64,000 nt of DNA, from assembly GCF_900099825.1 (NCBI RefSeq), contig NZ_LT629693.1, positions 7,823,001-7,887,000 on the forward strand, read 5' to 3'. Both the position numbers and the translations under genes were made by a program. Within the stretch, counting starts at the first letter, position 1. Each line of letters begins with the position of its first letter. The notes below the pieces were generated by a model. That model was not told the origin of the DNA. It made no database searches and was given only the letters and a program-made list of their open reading frames with translations. Positions 35,577 through 43,915 of the stretch are shown here, one piece after another. This DNA is from Bradyrhizobium ottawaense (GTDB lineage: Bacteria > Pseudomonadota > Alphaproteobacteria > Rhizobiales > Xanthobacteraceae).

Positions 35577-36704
35577 ATGGAGCATCATAGCGAAGCGTTC
35601 GTGGCGTTGGACACTGCGAAATTGCGCAATGCGGTGGCGATTGCCGATGCCGGTCGAAACGGTGAGATTCGCTATCTCGGCGAGATCGACAATACTGAAG
35701 CCGAGACACGTAAGCTCGTGGCAAAACTCGCGAGCAAACATGCTCGATTGACGTTCTGCTACGAGGCTGGCCCGACAGGTTACGGTCTCTACCGCTTGAT
35801 CAAGAGCATCGGCCATGACTGCATTGTGGTGGCACCGTCGCTGATCCCATCCAAGCCAGGTGATCGGGTCAAAACCAATCGGCGCGACGCCGTCAATCTC
35901 GTGAAGCTGCTCAGGGCCGGTGAGCTGACGGCGGTCTGGGTGCCTGATGAGCGTCACGAGGCGATGCGGGACCTCGTGCGGGCTCGCGATGCCGCGGTTA
36001 AGGACTACAGAATCAAGCGCCAGAACGTCTCCTCGCTTCTGCTTCGTCTCGGCCGTCACTATCCGGGCAAGAAAACCTGGGGGCGGACGCACATCAACTG
36101 GCTCACCGGCCTCAAGCTTGAGCATCGCGAGCAGCGCATCGCCTTCGAAGAAATGCTGTTGGCTGTACGACAGGTCCGGGAACGGATCGAGCGGTTGGAA
36201 CAGGCCATGCGCGAGGCCGTGGCGGACTGGACTCTGGCACCAGTCATCGAGGCAGTGCAGGCGATGCGTGGCATCGACATGGTCGGGGCGATCGCGTTCC
36301 TGGCCGAGCTTGGCGATCTGTCGCGCTTCGAGAACCCCCGTCAGTTGATGGCCTATCTTGGCCTTACCCCGTCAGAGAGATCGACCGGGGAGAGCGTCAA
36401 ACGCGGTGGCATCACCAAGGCCGGCAACACGCGTGCACGACGGCTGCTCATCGAGGCTGCGTGGAGCTACCGATTCCCGCCACGCGTCAGCAAGGACATG
36501 CAGACCAGGATCGGGGCCGCGCCACGGACGGCCCGCGAGATTGCCTGGAAGGCGCAGATGCGGCTTTGTGGCCGCTTCAGGACACTGACGCGGAAGGGCA
36601 AGCGGCCGACGATCGTGGTGACTGCGATCGCCCGCGAGCTGTCAGCCTTCATCTGGGCGATCAACCGTGAGTTCGTAGGATCTCATGCGACGGCGAACCG
36701 GTAG
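35577..36704 (+). CDS. IS110-family transposase
   Basis: A 375-residue DEDD/serine recombinase. The RuvC-like half has FVALDTAK (first Asp), CYEAGPTGY (Glu) and KTNRRDAVNL (last Asp pair). The Tnp_20 half has GIDMVGAIAFLAELGD, LTPSERSTGES with the catalytic serine, and RGGITKAGNTRARRLLIEAAW. The gene is full length and intact, so the element may be active. IS110 elements have no long terminal inverted repeats, so ends cannot be set from sequence alone; they should fall in the non-coding DNA on each side (about 35390-35576 and 36705-37050). It sits next to the IS91 remains. Confidence 0.93.
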   Translation: MEHHSEAFVALDTAKLRNAVAIADAGRNGEIRYLGEIDNTEAETRKLVAKLASKHARLTFCYEAGPTGYGLYRLIKSIGHDCIVVAPSLIPSKPGDRVKTNRRDAVNLVKLLRAGELTAVWVPDERHEAMRDLVRARDAAVKDYRIKRQNVSSLLLRLGRHYPGKKTWGRTHINWLTGLKLEHREQRIAFEEMLLAVRQVRERIERLEQAMREAVADWTLAPVIEAVQAMRGIDMVGAIAFLAELGDLSRFENPRQLMAYLGLTPSERSTGESVKRGGITKAGNTRARRLLIEAAWSYRFPPRVSKDMQTRIGAAPRTAREIAWKAQMRLCGRFRTLTRKGKRPTIVVTAIARELSAFIWAINREFVGSHATANR

Positions 36705-37176
36705 ACCGGGGTCATGGACCGCTCGAGCTATGAAGGGCTCGACCGGCCCACAACCCCTCCGTCCTCACACGTAGCAACAGGCTAATATCAGCGGAGCATC
36801 ATCGAACATCAATCGTGCAGCAGCGAGGGCGGGGCCACGGCAGGGGAACTCCCGCTTGGACTATGTGGCCGATCGCAAGATCGATGCCCGCGTTTAGACA
36901 GGGACAGCCCCGGACGAACAAACGGAAATGCGGTACCCAACCCGCGAATCAGAGTTTGATCACCGACGTCTTCAGGTCCCGCCCTCACCCCTGCACGATC
37001 TATCGCCCAGACCCTCAAGCCAGAATGGCAGTAAGAGGGCGATCAATCGCGCGTTCGGCGCTTGACGAGGGACATCAGCGTCCTTTGACCCACGACGGAC
37101 ATTGGTCGCATTCAAACGCCAGTAGCGTGCTAGTCTTCCCCATGGCGGGGCTAACGGGCTCGAAGGGTAGATTTCG
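36705..37176. other. non-coding DNA containing the IS110 right end
   Basis: About 470 bp between the IS110 transposase and a histidine kinase gene. Near 36728-36757 there is an imperfect hairpin (TCGAGC / GCTCGA with outer partial pairing) that may belong to the element end. No gene is supported; frames on both strands are short and of unlikely composition. The kinase promoter must lie in its right part. Confidence 0.4.
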
Positions 37177-38382
37177 ATGACTTCCGACGTCGGGCGGGAA
37201 CAATTACTTTCCGCAACACCACCAAGTCGAGACGAACTTTCATATCGATTGGAACAACAATCCTTACTTGGGGATTTCGGCCGCATAGCGATGCTGACCC
37301 GCGACTTCACGCAAATACTGCAACGCGCAACCGAATTATGCGCACAGGGTCTGAGAGTTCGCTTCGCTAAGGTCTTAGAATTTCTTCCAGATGAAAAACG
37401 CCTTATGGTTCGCGCCGGCGTCGGTTGGGCGCCCGGGACCATCAATATCGTTTCGCTTAGCACAGATACCGGGTCACCAGCAGGGTATGCATACCAGACT
37501 GGAAATAGCGTCATATCAAACCATCTAGAAGCGGAGACGCGTTTCCGCACGCCTCAGCTCCTAGCGGATCATGGTATCAGGCGGGCAATCAACGTGCTGA
37601 TAGAACGGGGGGCGGAGGGCAATCAGTCCTTCGGCGTACTGGAAGTCGATAGCACCGACCCTGGCGAGTTCGACGAGGCGGACGCGCACTTCCTTGCGGG
37701 CTTCGCCAGCCTGCTTGGCATCGCCATCGAACGCCAGCAGGCCGACGCCAAGCTTCAGAAGGCCCTCGAGCATCAGGAGTTGCTGACACGAGAAATGAGC
37801 CATCGTGTCAAGAACAGCCTGACTTCGGTTGTCGGCCTCCTTCGCGTGCAAGCCCGGAGTGCACAATCCGAAGAAGTCAAGAATGCGTTAGACGATGCGA
37901 GTGCGCGCGTGGAAACCATCGCCCAGGTGCATGATCACCTATGGCGTGGTTCGCAAATCGGCTTTGTCGACCTGGAAGATTTTATGACCGAGCTTTGCAA
38001 AAAATTGAAGGGGGCAACCGAGGGGGTTTCCTTGCACTGCTATGCAGATTCAATGTTGCTCTCTGCGGATCACGCAATTCCGCTAGGATTGTTGGTCAAC
38101 GAGCTCGTTACCAACGCGGTGAAGTATGCTTACCCGGGAGGCAAAGGCGCAATCGAAATCTCTGCCCGCGAGATAGAGGGACAACTTCGCCTCGAAGTTT
38201 CCGACCAAGGCATCGGCCTACCGGACGGCTTTGACATCGATCAACCGCGCACCAGTTTGGGGTTTAAGGTCATCAAAGGCCTGGTTGGCCAGCTTCAGGG
38301 ACATATAGCCGTTGTCACTGGCGCGACGAAAGGAGCGCGGTTTTTGGTAAACTTACCTATTCTTCCCAAGAAAGTGATCTGA
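37177..38382 (+). CDS. GAF-domain sensor histidine kinase (HisKA_2/HWE-like)
   Basis: A soluble 401-residue sensor kinase. Residues 30-190 are a GAF domain (FTQILQRATELC... VLEVDSTDPGEFDEADAHFLAGFASLLGIAIE). The H-box is LTREMSHRVKNSLTSVVGLL, the HisKA_2 type common in alphaproteobacteria, with N box LLVNELVTNAVKYAYP, and G box DQGIGLPDGFD and LGFKVIKGLV. No membrane segment is present, so the GAF domain probably senses a cytoplasmic or diffusible ligand (possibly a cofactor). No response regulator is adjacent, so it is an orphan; general stress (PhyR-type) partners are common for this class. Base composition looks lower in GC than its neighbours, and it lies between an IS110 element and a group II intron. 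Confidence 0.88.
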   Translation: MTSDVGREQLLSATPPSRDELSYRLEQQSLLGDFGRIAMLTRDFTQILQRATELCAQGLRVRFAKVLEFLPDEKRLMVRAGVGWAPGTINIVSLSTDTGSPAGYAYQTGNSVISNHLEAETRFRTPQLLADHGIRRAINVLIERGAEGNQSFGVLEVDSTDPGEFDEADAHFLAGFASLLGIAIERQQADAKLQKALEHQELLTREMSHRVKNSLTSVVGLLRVQARSAQSEEVKNALDDASARVETIAQVHDHLWRGSQIGFVDLEDFMTELCKKLKGATEGVSLHCYADSMLLSADHAIPLGLLVNELVTNAVKYAYPGGKGAIEISAREIEGQLRLEVSDQGIGLPDGFDIDQPRTSLGFKVIKGLVGQLQGHIAVVTGATKGARFLVNLPILPKKVI

Positions 38383-38899
38383 GGGGGGCCATAACGATTC
38401 CGCCAACCTTGCTCACTCGTGCCGGAGAGTTGATCGAATAACGCCAGTCATTGCTGCTGTGCATGAGTCGCCCTGTTGGCACCTTTGAGACATGCCGACG
38501 GACTCCGAGAATGTCTGTTCATGGGGGAAGACCGGAGTGCGCCGGGAGACCGGCAAGGAGTAGATGGTGGAAGTCCATCACGATGAAGGAGTAGCGAACC
38601 GCATCGACCCCGAGTCATGCGCAGATGCCCGCGAGGGCCTCGGCGAAGCGTTGACAGGGGAGCGCATAGGCCAGCCATTGAGCCGCGAAAGTACCCTCAT
38701 TCTGGGTGCCGACGTCGTTCCGGTGACGGAAGGCAACACGGATGGGCGCGATAACGCGAGCGCCCAGACGGCCCGGCGTGGTCTTAGACACTGGCATGTG
38801 CGCACGCTCTTTGCTTGGGAACCGGGAGATCTCATGGTCGGCCAGCACCAGTATGCGTGCTGCACTGGCCCGCGTCGGGAAGGCGAGGAGCCGTAGCCG

Positions 38900-40432
38900 A
38901 TGATGTACGATCATGAGAAGTCTGACCCCGCCATAGTAGCTGTGAAGCCAACGAACAAAGCCGGGCAACCGGCTGTGGAGTTGGTGGAGCCAAGGGCGGG
39001 GGCCGAGGGGAATGTGCGTCAGCAAAGCACGGGCCGGGCACAGTACCGGGGAACCGTGTCACAGGCGCTGGAGCGCATACGGCAAGCCGCAAGGCAAAGG
39101 AAGAAGGAGAAGTTCACCGCGCTCTTCCATCACGTCAGTATTGACCATCTCGCAGAGGCATTCTCTGAACTCAAGGGGAATGCTGCAGCTGGAGTGGATG
39201 GGCTGACATGTCGGGATTACGAGCAGCACCTTGAGCGCAATCTTGAGGACCTGCATGCTCGCGTCCATCGGGGAGCGTATCGGGCACTACCGTCGCGGCG
39301 GGTTTACATACCCAAACCGGATGGTCGGCAACGCCCGATCGCGGTCGCCGCCCTTGAGGACAAGATCGTCCAGAGGGCCACGGCTGCGGTGCTGAGCGCG
39401 ATCTACGAGGAGGATTTCCTCGGGTTCTCGTATGGGTTCCGACCCGAACGCAGCACGCACGATGCGATGGATGCGCTCATGGTCGGGATCACCAGCACAA
39501 AGGTGAACTGGATACTGGACGCTGACATCCGCTCGTTCTTCGACACGGTGAGCCAGGAGTGGCTCATCAGGTTTGTAGAACATCGCGTCGGCGACCGACG
39601 TATCATCCGCCTGATCCAGAAATGGCTCAAGGCAGGCGTCCTGGAAGACGGAATCGTGACGGTCAGTGACAAGGGGACCGGGCAGGGATCGGTGATCTCA
39701 CCGCTTCTGGCCAATCTCTACTTACACTACGTTTTCGATCTCTGGGCCGAGCGCTGGCGACGGCGTGAGGCAGCGGGCAATATGATCATCGTGCGCTACG
39801 CCGACGACCTCATTGTTGGCTTCGAGCACGAGACCGACGCCCGTCGCTTCCTCGACGAGATGCGTAAGCGGTTACAGGAGTTTGCACTGTCGCTTCATTC
39901 GGAGAAGACCCGGCTGATCGAGTTTGGACGCTTCGCGGTGGAAAACCGCAAGCGGCGCGGGCTCGGCAAACCGGAGACCTTCACCTTCCTGGGCTTCACC
40001 TTTATCTGCAGCAAAACTCGTCGGGGCAAATTCCAAATCAAACGAAAGTCCCGGCGCGATCGCATGCAGGCAAAGTTGCAAGCCATCAAACAGGAACTGC
40101 GACGGAGCATGCATCAGCCGATTCCCCAGCAGGGAAGATGGTTGCAGCAGGTCGTCACCGGTTACTTCAACTACCACGCGGTGCCGACAAACAGTTCGTC
40201 ACTGTCCGCGTTCCTATTCCACGTTACCAATCTCTGGCGGCGAACGCTGCAGTGGCGGAGCCAAAAAGATGGGATGACCTGGGAGCGGATCAAGCGGTTG
40301 GCCGACCACTGGCTCCCGAAACCGCGAATCCTTCATCCGTGGCCAGAGAGTCGCTTCGCCGTCAGACACCCAAGGTGGGAGCCGTATGCCCGAATTGGGC
40401 CCGTACGGATCTGTGCGGGGGGCGCGAGGTAA
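38900..40432 (+). CDS. ltrA: group II intron reverse transcriptase/maturase
   Basis: A 510-residue intron-encoded protein that helps splicing and reverse transcribes the intron. Reverse transcriptase blocks are complete: GVDGLTCRDYEQHL, RRVYIPKPDGRQRPIAV, FLGFSYGFRPERSTHDA, TGQGSVISPLLANLYL, the catalytic VRYADDLIVGF and the LHSEKTRLIEFGRFA block. A maturase (X) domain follows (RRSMHQPIPQQGRWLQQVVTGYFNYHAVP...). There is no HNH endonuclease region, as expected for class C. The frame ends inside domains V-VI (WEPYARIG is encoded by domain V), a known oddity of this class. The start is an ATG pair (MMYD); good integrity suggests an active element. Confidence 0.92.
   Translation: MMYDHEKSDPAIVAVKPTNKAGQPAVELVEPRAGAEGNVRQQSTGRAQYRGTVSQALERIRQAARQRKKEKFTALFHHVSIDHLAEAFSELKGNAAAGVDGLTCRDYEQHLERNLEDLHARVHRGAYRALPSRRVYIPKPDGRQRPIAVAALEDKIVQRATAAVLSAIYEEDFLGFSYGFRPERSTHDAMDALMVGITSTKVNWILDADIRSFFDTVSQEWLIRFVEHRVGDRRIIRLIQKWLKAGVLEDGIVTVSDKGTGQGSVISPLLANLYLHYVFDLWAERWRRREAAGNMIIVRYADDLIVGFEHETDARRFLDEMRKRLQEFALSLHSEKTRLIEFGRFAVENRKRRGLGKPETFTFLGFTFICSKTRRGKFQIKRKSRRDRMQAKLQAIKQELRRSMHQPIPQQGRWLQQVVTGYFNYHAVPTNSSSLSAFLFHVTNLWRRTLQWRSQKDGMTWERIKRLADHWLPKPRILHPWPESRFAVRHPRWEPYARIGPVRICAGGAR
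40379..40412 (+). ncRNA. group II intron domain V
   Basis: A 34-base hairpin starting GAGCCGTATGCCC and ending GGGCCCGTACGGATCT, with the catalytic AGC triad near the start and the usual two-base bulge position between the two stems. It overlaps the last codons of the maturase gene. It is followed by a domain VI stem (GGGCGCGAG / CTCGCGTCCC). Confidence 0.88.
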
Positions 40433-40545
40433 CTCGCGTCCCTACCGCGAAAGTCATCGGCCGACGTCCAAAACGGCGCGATTGACCCCAAGCGGAAGTC
40501 AGCATCGCCGCAAAGCGCAACCATACACTATGGATGAAAGCTCGC

Positions 40546-41109
40546 CTACTTTCGTTCGGCTTCAGCCTCTTGCTCCAGCCGCAAAATATGTGCGCGTAGC
40601 GCATCGAACCGCTCTTCGGTGACATCGCTGAACAGCGGATCCTTGTGACCGGTTACGGCCGAAGCGATCTCCGTCCAATCTTCAGGCTTGAGGGCCTTAA
40701 GCGCGGCAGGAAAGAAATCTCGATCTTCCATCATCATGTGGTGCCGCTCGTGCACGATGAAATCGCGAACAATGGTATCGACATCTTGCCGAAGAACTTC
40801 AGCATCCGCGAGCACGTTCTCGACCGCGCAAGCGACGCGGCGCAAGCGTTCAGCCCCTTTGTGGTGTTCGCCAGCGAGATCACCGACCTTCGCAGCCGCA
40901 ACCGGATCGCGCGTTCTTAGCTTGGCAAAGACCAGGTCTTCCTGAGGATGGTGAAATACTTCCGGGTAGACTTCGAAATAGCTGATCACCGCGCGAATAA
41001 CCTCGTAGTCGGGGCGGTTTCCCCGGTCGAAAACCTCAAGCTCCCGCTCGAGGATGGCGAGCAGCTTCTCAATATTGCGATGCTCTTGGGATAAGCGCTC
41101 AATGATCAT
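40546..41109 (-). CDS. hemerythrin-like di-iron protein
   Basis: A 187-residue hemerythrin HHE domain protein, a four-helix bundle that holds an oxo-bridged di-iron centre for oxygen sensing, storage or detoxification. Ligand positions are visible: EHRNIEKLL (His), VFHHPQEDLVFAKL (His and Glu), LAGEHHKGAERL (His) and VHERHHMMMEDRDFFP (His-His and Asp/Glu). The ATG chosen follows GGAG by seven bases; ten codons upstream are ignored. A TTGC-N6-TCAA box, of the FixK/FNR type, lies 56 bp before the start, so low-oxygen control is likely. It sits next to a cluster of c-type cytochromes transcribed by similar boxes. Confidence 0.88.
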   Translation of the reverse strand: MIIERLSQEHRNIEKLLAILERELEVFDRGNRPDYEVIRAVISYFEVYPEVFHHPQEDLVFAKLRTRDPVAAAKVGDLAGEHHKGAERLRRVACAVENVLADAEVLRQDVDTIVRDFIVHERHHMMMEDRDFFPAALKALKPEDWTEIASAVTGHKDPLFSDVTEERFDALRAHILRLEQEAEAERK

Positions 41110-41164
41110 GGCAGCACTCCATACAGTGAACCACAACAAATTATCCCTGACGCGATATCAGCTA

Positions 41165-41178
41165 TTGCGGCAGATCAA
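41165..41178 (-). promoter_or_regulatory. candidate FixK/FNR box before hemerythrin gene
   Basis: TTGCGGCAGATCAA fits the TTG(A/C)-N6-(T/G)CAA pattern used by rhizobial FixK proteins. It lies 56-69 bp before the ATG, a usual position for class II activation. Confidence 0.5.
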
Positions 41179-41298
41179 ATCAGGGTCGGAATAAGGTGCG
41201 CGATGAGAAGAACGAGCGGTTCAAAACGTAAAGTGAGTTCGCTGCGTGATGCGGTCGTTGGTCGGCTCTGATGCGGCGGCGGCGTCGGGGAGGCAGAA

Positions 41299-41931
41299 TC
41301 ATTCCAGATAGCTGAGATAGGCCGCGACAGCCTTGATCTGCGCCTCGCTCAGGTCGTGAGCGATCGGCTGCATGATCGCCGAGGTGTCGGGGTTGGCCTT
41401 GTCCTGACCACGCTCCTTGTCCCAATTTGTCAGTTTCCTGATGATGTAGTCATGGAGTTGGCCGGCCAAGCGTGGAAATGCGTCGGTTCCCTTGGCATCC
41501 GGGCCGTGACAGGACGCGCATGGGGGAATGTTCGCGCCTGCGCCTTCGAGATAGATTGTCTTGCCTTCGGCCAGATGATCCTTTGGCGCTCCGCCGAGCG
41601 GTTTGGGATTGAGATCTCTGAACTCTTCAGCCAAAGCTTTCAGCATCGCCGGACTGAGGACATGCGCGACGTTGAACATCACGGGGTTCGTCCGTCGACG
41701 TTCGACGAATGCCTGCAACTGATTCTCGAGATATTCCGGTTGCTGTCCTGCAAGCCGGGGCATCGGAAACGATCCGCGAAAACCTTGCCCCGCGACCCCA
41801 TGGCAGGTTTTGCAATAATCCGTCTTGGCCCGGAGGTCCTGCGTCGAGACGGTTGCCTTTTCCTCAGCGTGCACCGCAGCAGTTACCACGATTGCGAAGG
41901 CTGCAGGCAGCCATACTGATTGGAAGCTCAT
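41299..41931 (-). CDS. dihaem cytochrome c, c4-like
   Basis: A 210-residue periplasmic cytochrome with two haem sites: CKTCH (Cys40, Cys43, His44) and CASCH (Cys138, Cys141, His142). Each half has the c4-type motif PRLAGQ followed by YLENQL or DYIIRKL, so the protein looks like two fused cytochrome c domains. A Sec signal lies at residues 1-22 (SVWLPAAFAIVVTAAVHA). Methionine ligands are likely in each half. It is a close paralogue of the cytochrome at 44788. Divergent from the Cyc2-like gene, with FixK-type boxes upstream; it may carry electrons between an outer-membrane donor and the inner membrane. Confidence 0.92.
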   Translation of the reverse strand: MSFQSVWLPAAFAIVVTAAVHAEEKATVSTQDLRAKTDYCKTCHGVAGQGFRGSFPMPRLAGQQPEYLENQLQAFVERRRTNPVMFNVAHVLSPAMLKALAEEFRDLNPKPLGGAPKDHLAEGKTIYLEGAGANIPPCASCHGPDAKGTDAFPRLAGQLHDYIIRKLTNWDKERGQDKANPDTSAIMQPIAHDLSEAQIKAVAAYLSYLE

Positions 41932-42007
41932 AGGTCCGCCTTTCGACAATGACCCAAGCTACGCCTGACCGGATGCTTTGATCCAGCCCAAATCTTTCCC
42001 GGCCGAT

Positions 42008-42021
42008 TTGATCGAGATCAA
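42008..42021 (-). promoter_or_regulatory. FixK/FNR box in the divergent cytochrome promoter region
   Basis: TTGATCGAGATCAA matches TTGA-N6-TCAA in full and is almost palindromic. Its centre is about 83 bp before the dihaem cytochrome ATG (41931, minus strand) and 307 bp before the Cyc2-like ATG. A second, one-mismatch copy (TTGATCCAGCCCAA, 41978-41991) lies closer to the cytochrome start. Confidence 0.65.
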
Positions 42022-42149
42022 CGCCAAGCGGCACACGTTCAGATCATTATTCCCGTTGGTAGGTAGATGACGGGGACTCCAGTCGTCTAGCCTGGGTGCT
42101 GGGCAAAGTTGGCGGGCGACGAAGCATGATGTTTCGGCGACGTTGAGTT

Positions 42150-42163
42150 GTTGCATATGCAAC
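42150..42163. promoter_or_regulatory. perfect 14-bp palindrome, likely operator
   Basis: GTTGCATATGCAAC is a perfect palindrome, with a third half-site GTTGCA at 42168-42173 and a fourth near 42212. It lies between the divergent cytochrome and Cyc2-like genes, about 165 bp before the latter. It is not a FixK box, so a second regulator may act here. Confidence 0.5.
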
Positions 42164-42324
42164 GATTGTTGCAAGAATGTCTCTCCAATCACCAAATCGG
42201 AAGCGTCGTTGCAGTTGGCTTAGCTGCGCCGGCGACTCTTGCACTATCGTCGTTGCCGTTAGCGGCTCTCAATTCGGTGTTGTGCATTTTGCACGGAGTA
42301 CCGCGAACAACGGGATAGCACGTG

Positions 42325-43884
42325 ATGGGAAGTGGCCGTCCTACTCGACCTTTCGGAAACGTCAGTCTGTTCGCGGCGGTTGCGGTTGTTGCCGTCCTGG
42401 TCGGCTATCTGACGATCGGCTTCGCGACGTCGGCGCAAGCGCTTCCGAGTTTCGCGCGTCAGACCGGACAGCCCTGCGGCACCTGCCACACCAATTTCCC
42501 CGGGCTCACTCCATTTGGTCGCCGCTTCAAGCTGCTCGGCTATACGACGGGAGGTGGTCTTTACCGGACCACGCCGTTCTCGAACAATCCGGGCCCCAAT
42601 GATGCCGATGGTGCGCTGCGCAGCTATGCCAGCCGGATCGATGGCAATGGCGATGCGCCCAGGGCTGCTCCTGTCGCTGAGAAGGGGTGGGTGCCGCCGG
42701 TCTCGATGATGGCGATCGCCGGTTTTACCCACACGCAAGTCCCGGAGATCGCGCCACCGACTGATCCGTACAAGGCAAATGACAACACCGTGCTATCGCC
42801 ATTCAGCGGGTTCTGGGGCGGCGCGATCACCAGCAACATCGGCGCCTTCGTTCAGGTCACCTATAACGCGCCAGGTCCGGTATCCAGCTTGTCCGGCAAT
42901 CCAGCAGACCAATTCCTGCACACATGGACCTGGGACAATACCGATTTCCGTTTTGCCAGCACGGCAAATATCGGCGGACTCGACGTCATCTACGGCATCA
43001 CCGCCAACAATAATCCGACGGTTCAGGATCCGTGGAATACGACTCCGGCGTGGGCATTCCCCTATGCCGGCTCGACGCTTGCGGCCAAACCTGCCGCCGC
43101 CACGATTATCGAGGGCGCCTTTGCCGCGCATGTAGGCGGCGTCGGTGCCTACACGATGATCAACGACATGCTGTTTCTCGAGTTTAGCGGCTATCAGACG
43201 CTCAAGTTTGAGCATCAGAACTCGCTGGGCCTGGACCCGTTCGCTTCGCCCGGCCTGTTCAACGGCGTGGCGCCGTATTGGCGCGTGGCGTTCGAGCCGC
43301 ATTGGGGACCCCACACCTTCATGCTCGGCACCTACGGCATGATCTTCGATGTCAAACCGTGGATGGACAACACCTTCGTACTCGGAACGACCGGGACGCT
43401 GGCGCAAACCAACCGGTTCACCGACATCGGCGTCGACTCGCAGTACCAGTATCAAGGTTCGAATTACTGGGTGACACTGCGCGCCAACTATATTCGCGAA
43501 TTCCAGCGGCTGGATGCGTCCTTCGCCACGGGCGTCTCGGCCAATCCAACCAACGAACTCAACACCCTTCGGCTAACGGGAGAGTTTACCTTCGGCGGAG
43601 ACAACCGCATCTCGCTCACCGGTCAACATTTCAATATCTGGGGCACTGCCGACGCAGGCTTGTACGGCACCGACATGATCGCCGGGAACGCCCTGACCCC
43701 GAACAGCAACGGCTGGATGGCCGAGCTTGATTACATTCCGTTTGGCACGAGCAAGGCGCCGGGCTGGCCGTGGTTCAATGCCAAGCTTGGCCTGCAATAT
43801 ATCTATTACAACAAGTTCAACGGCACCACGGTCGGCGCCCATGACAACAACACCCTCTTCCTCCACGCCTGGTTTGCGATGTAG
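42325..43884 (+). CDS. Cyc2-like monohaem cytochrome fused to a beta-barrel
   Basis: About 519 residues. After a long hydrophobic signal (NVSLFAAVAVVAVLVGYLTIGFA) comes one haem site in LPSFARQTGQPCGTCHTNFP (Cys51, Cys54, His55), then LTPFGRRFKLLGYT, then about 450 residues without any CxxCH, rich in alternating aromatic and small residues (GYQTLKFEHQNSL, YQYQGSNYWVTLRANYIREF) and ending LFLHAWFAM. This is the layout of fused cytochrome-porins such as Cyc2, outer-membrane proteins that take electrons from extracellular Fe(II). Function as an electron conduit is inferred from architecture. Next genes are an Omp25-like porin and two dihaem cytochromes. A GTG three bases upstream is an alternative start. 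Confidence 0.78.
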   Translation: MGSGRPTRPFGNVSLFAAVAVVAVLVGYLTIGFATSAQALPSFARQTGQPCGTCHTNFPGLTPFGRRFKLLGYTTGGGLYRTTPFSNNPGPNDADGALRSYASRIDGNGDAPRAAPVAEKGWVPPVSMMAIAGFTHTQVPEIAPPTDPYKANDNTVLSPFSGFWGGAITSNIGAFVQVTYNAPGPVSSLSGNPADQFLHTWTWDNTDFRFASTANIGGLDVIYGITANNNPTVQDPWNTTPAWAFPYAGSTLAAKPAAATIIEGAFAAHVGGVGAYTMINDMLFLEFSGYQTLKFEHQNSLGLDPFASPGLFNGVAPYWRVAFEPHWGPHTFMLGTYGMIFDVKPWMDNTFVLGTTGTLAQTNRFTDIGVDSQYQYQGSNYWVTLRANYIREFQRLDASFATGVSANPTNELNTLRLTGEFTFGGDNRISLTGQHFNIWGTADAGLYGTDMIAGNALTPNSNGWMAELDYIPFGTSKAPGWPWFNAKLGLQYIYYNKFNGTTVGAHDNNTLFLHAWFAM

Positions 43885-43915
43885 GCGGGATCGAGAGCAC
43901 AAAGGAGATGTTTTC

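Larger units (their letters stand above)
38537..40451 (+). mobile_element. group II intron (bacterial class C-like)
   Basis: The 5' end GTGCGCC at 38537 fits the GUGCG-type start of group II introns; about 360 bases of RNA domains precede the reverse transcriptase gene, and domains V and VI follow (domain V 40379-40412, domain VI to about 40449). Total length is about 1.9 kb, normal. The 3' boundary is set to within a few bases by the pattern ...CCCTACCGCGA. The exons on both sides are non-coding, so the intron sits between the histidine kinase and the hemerythrin genes without breaking a gene. It seems intact. Confidence 0.85.
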
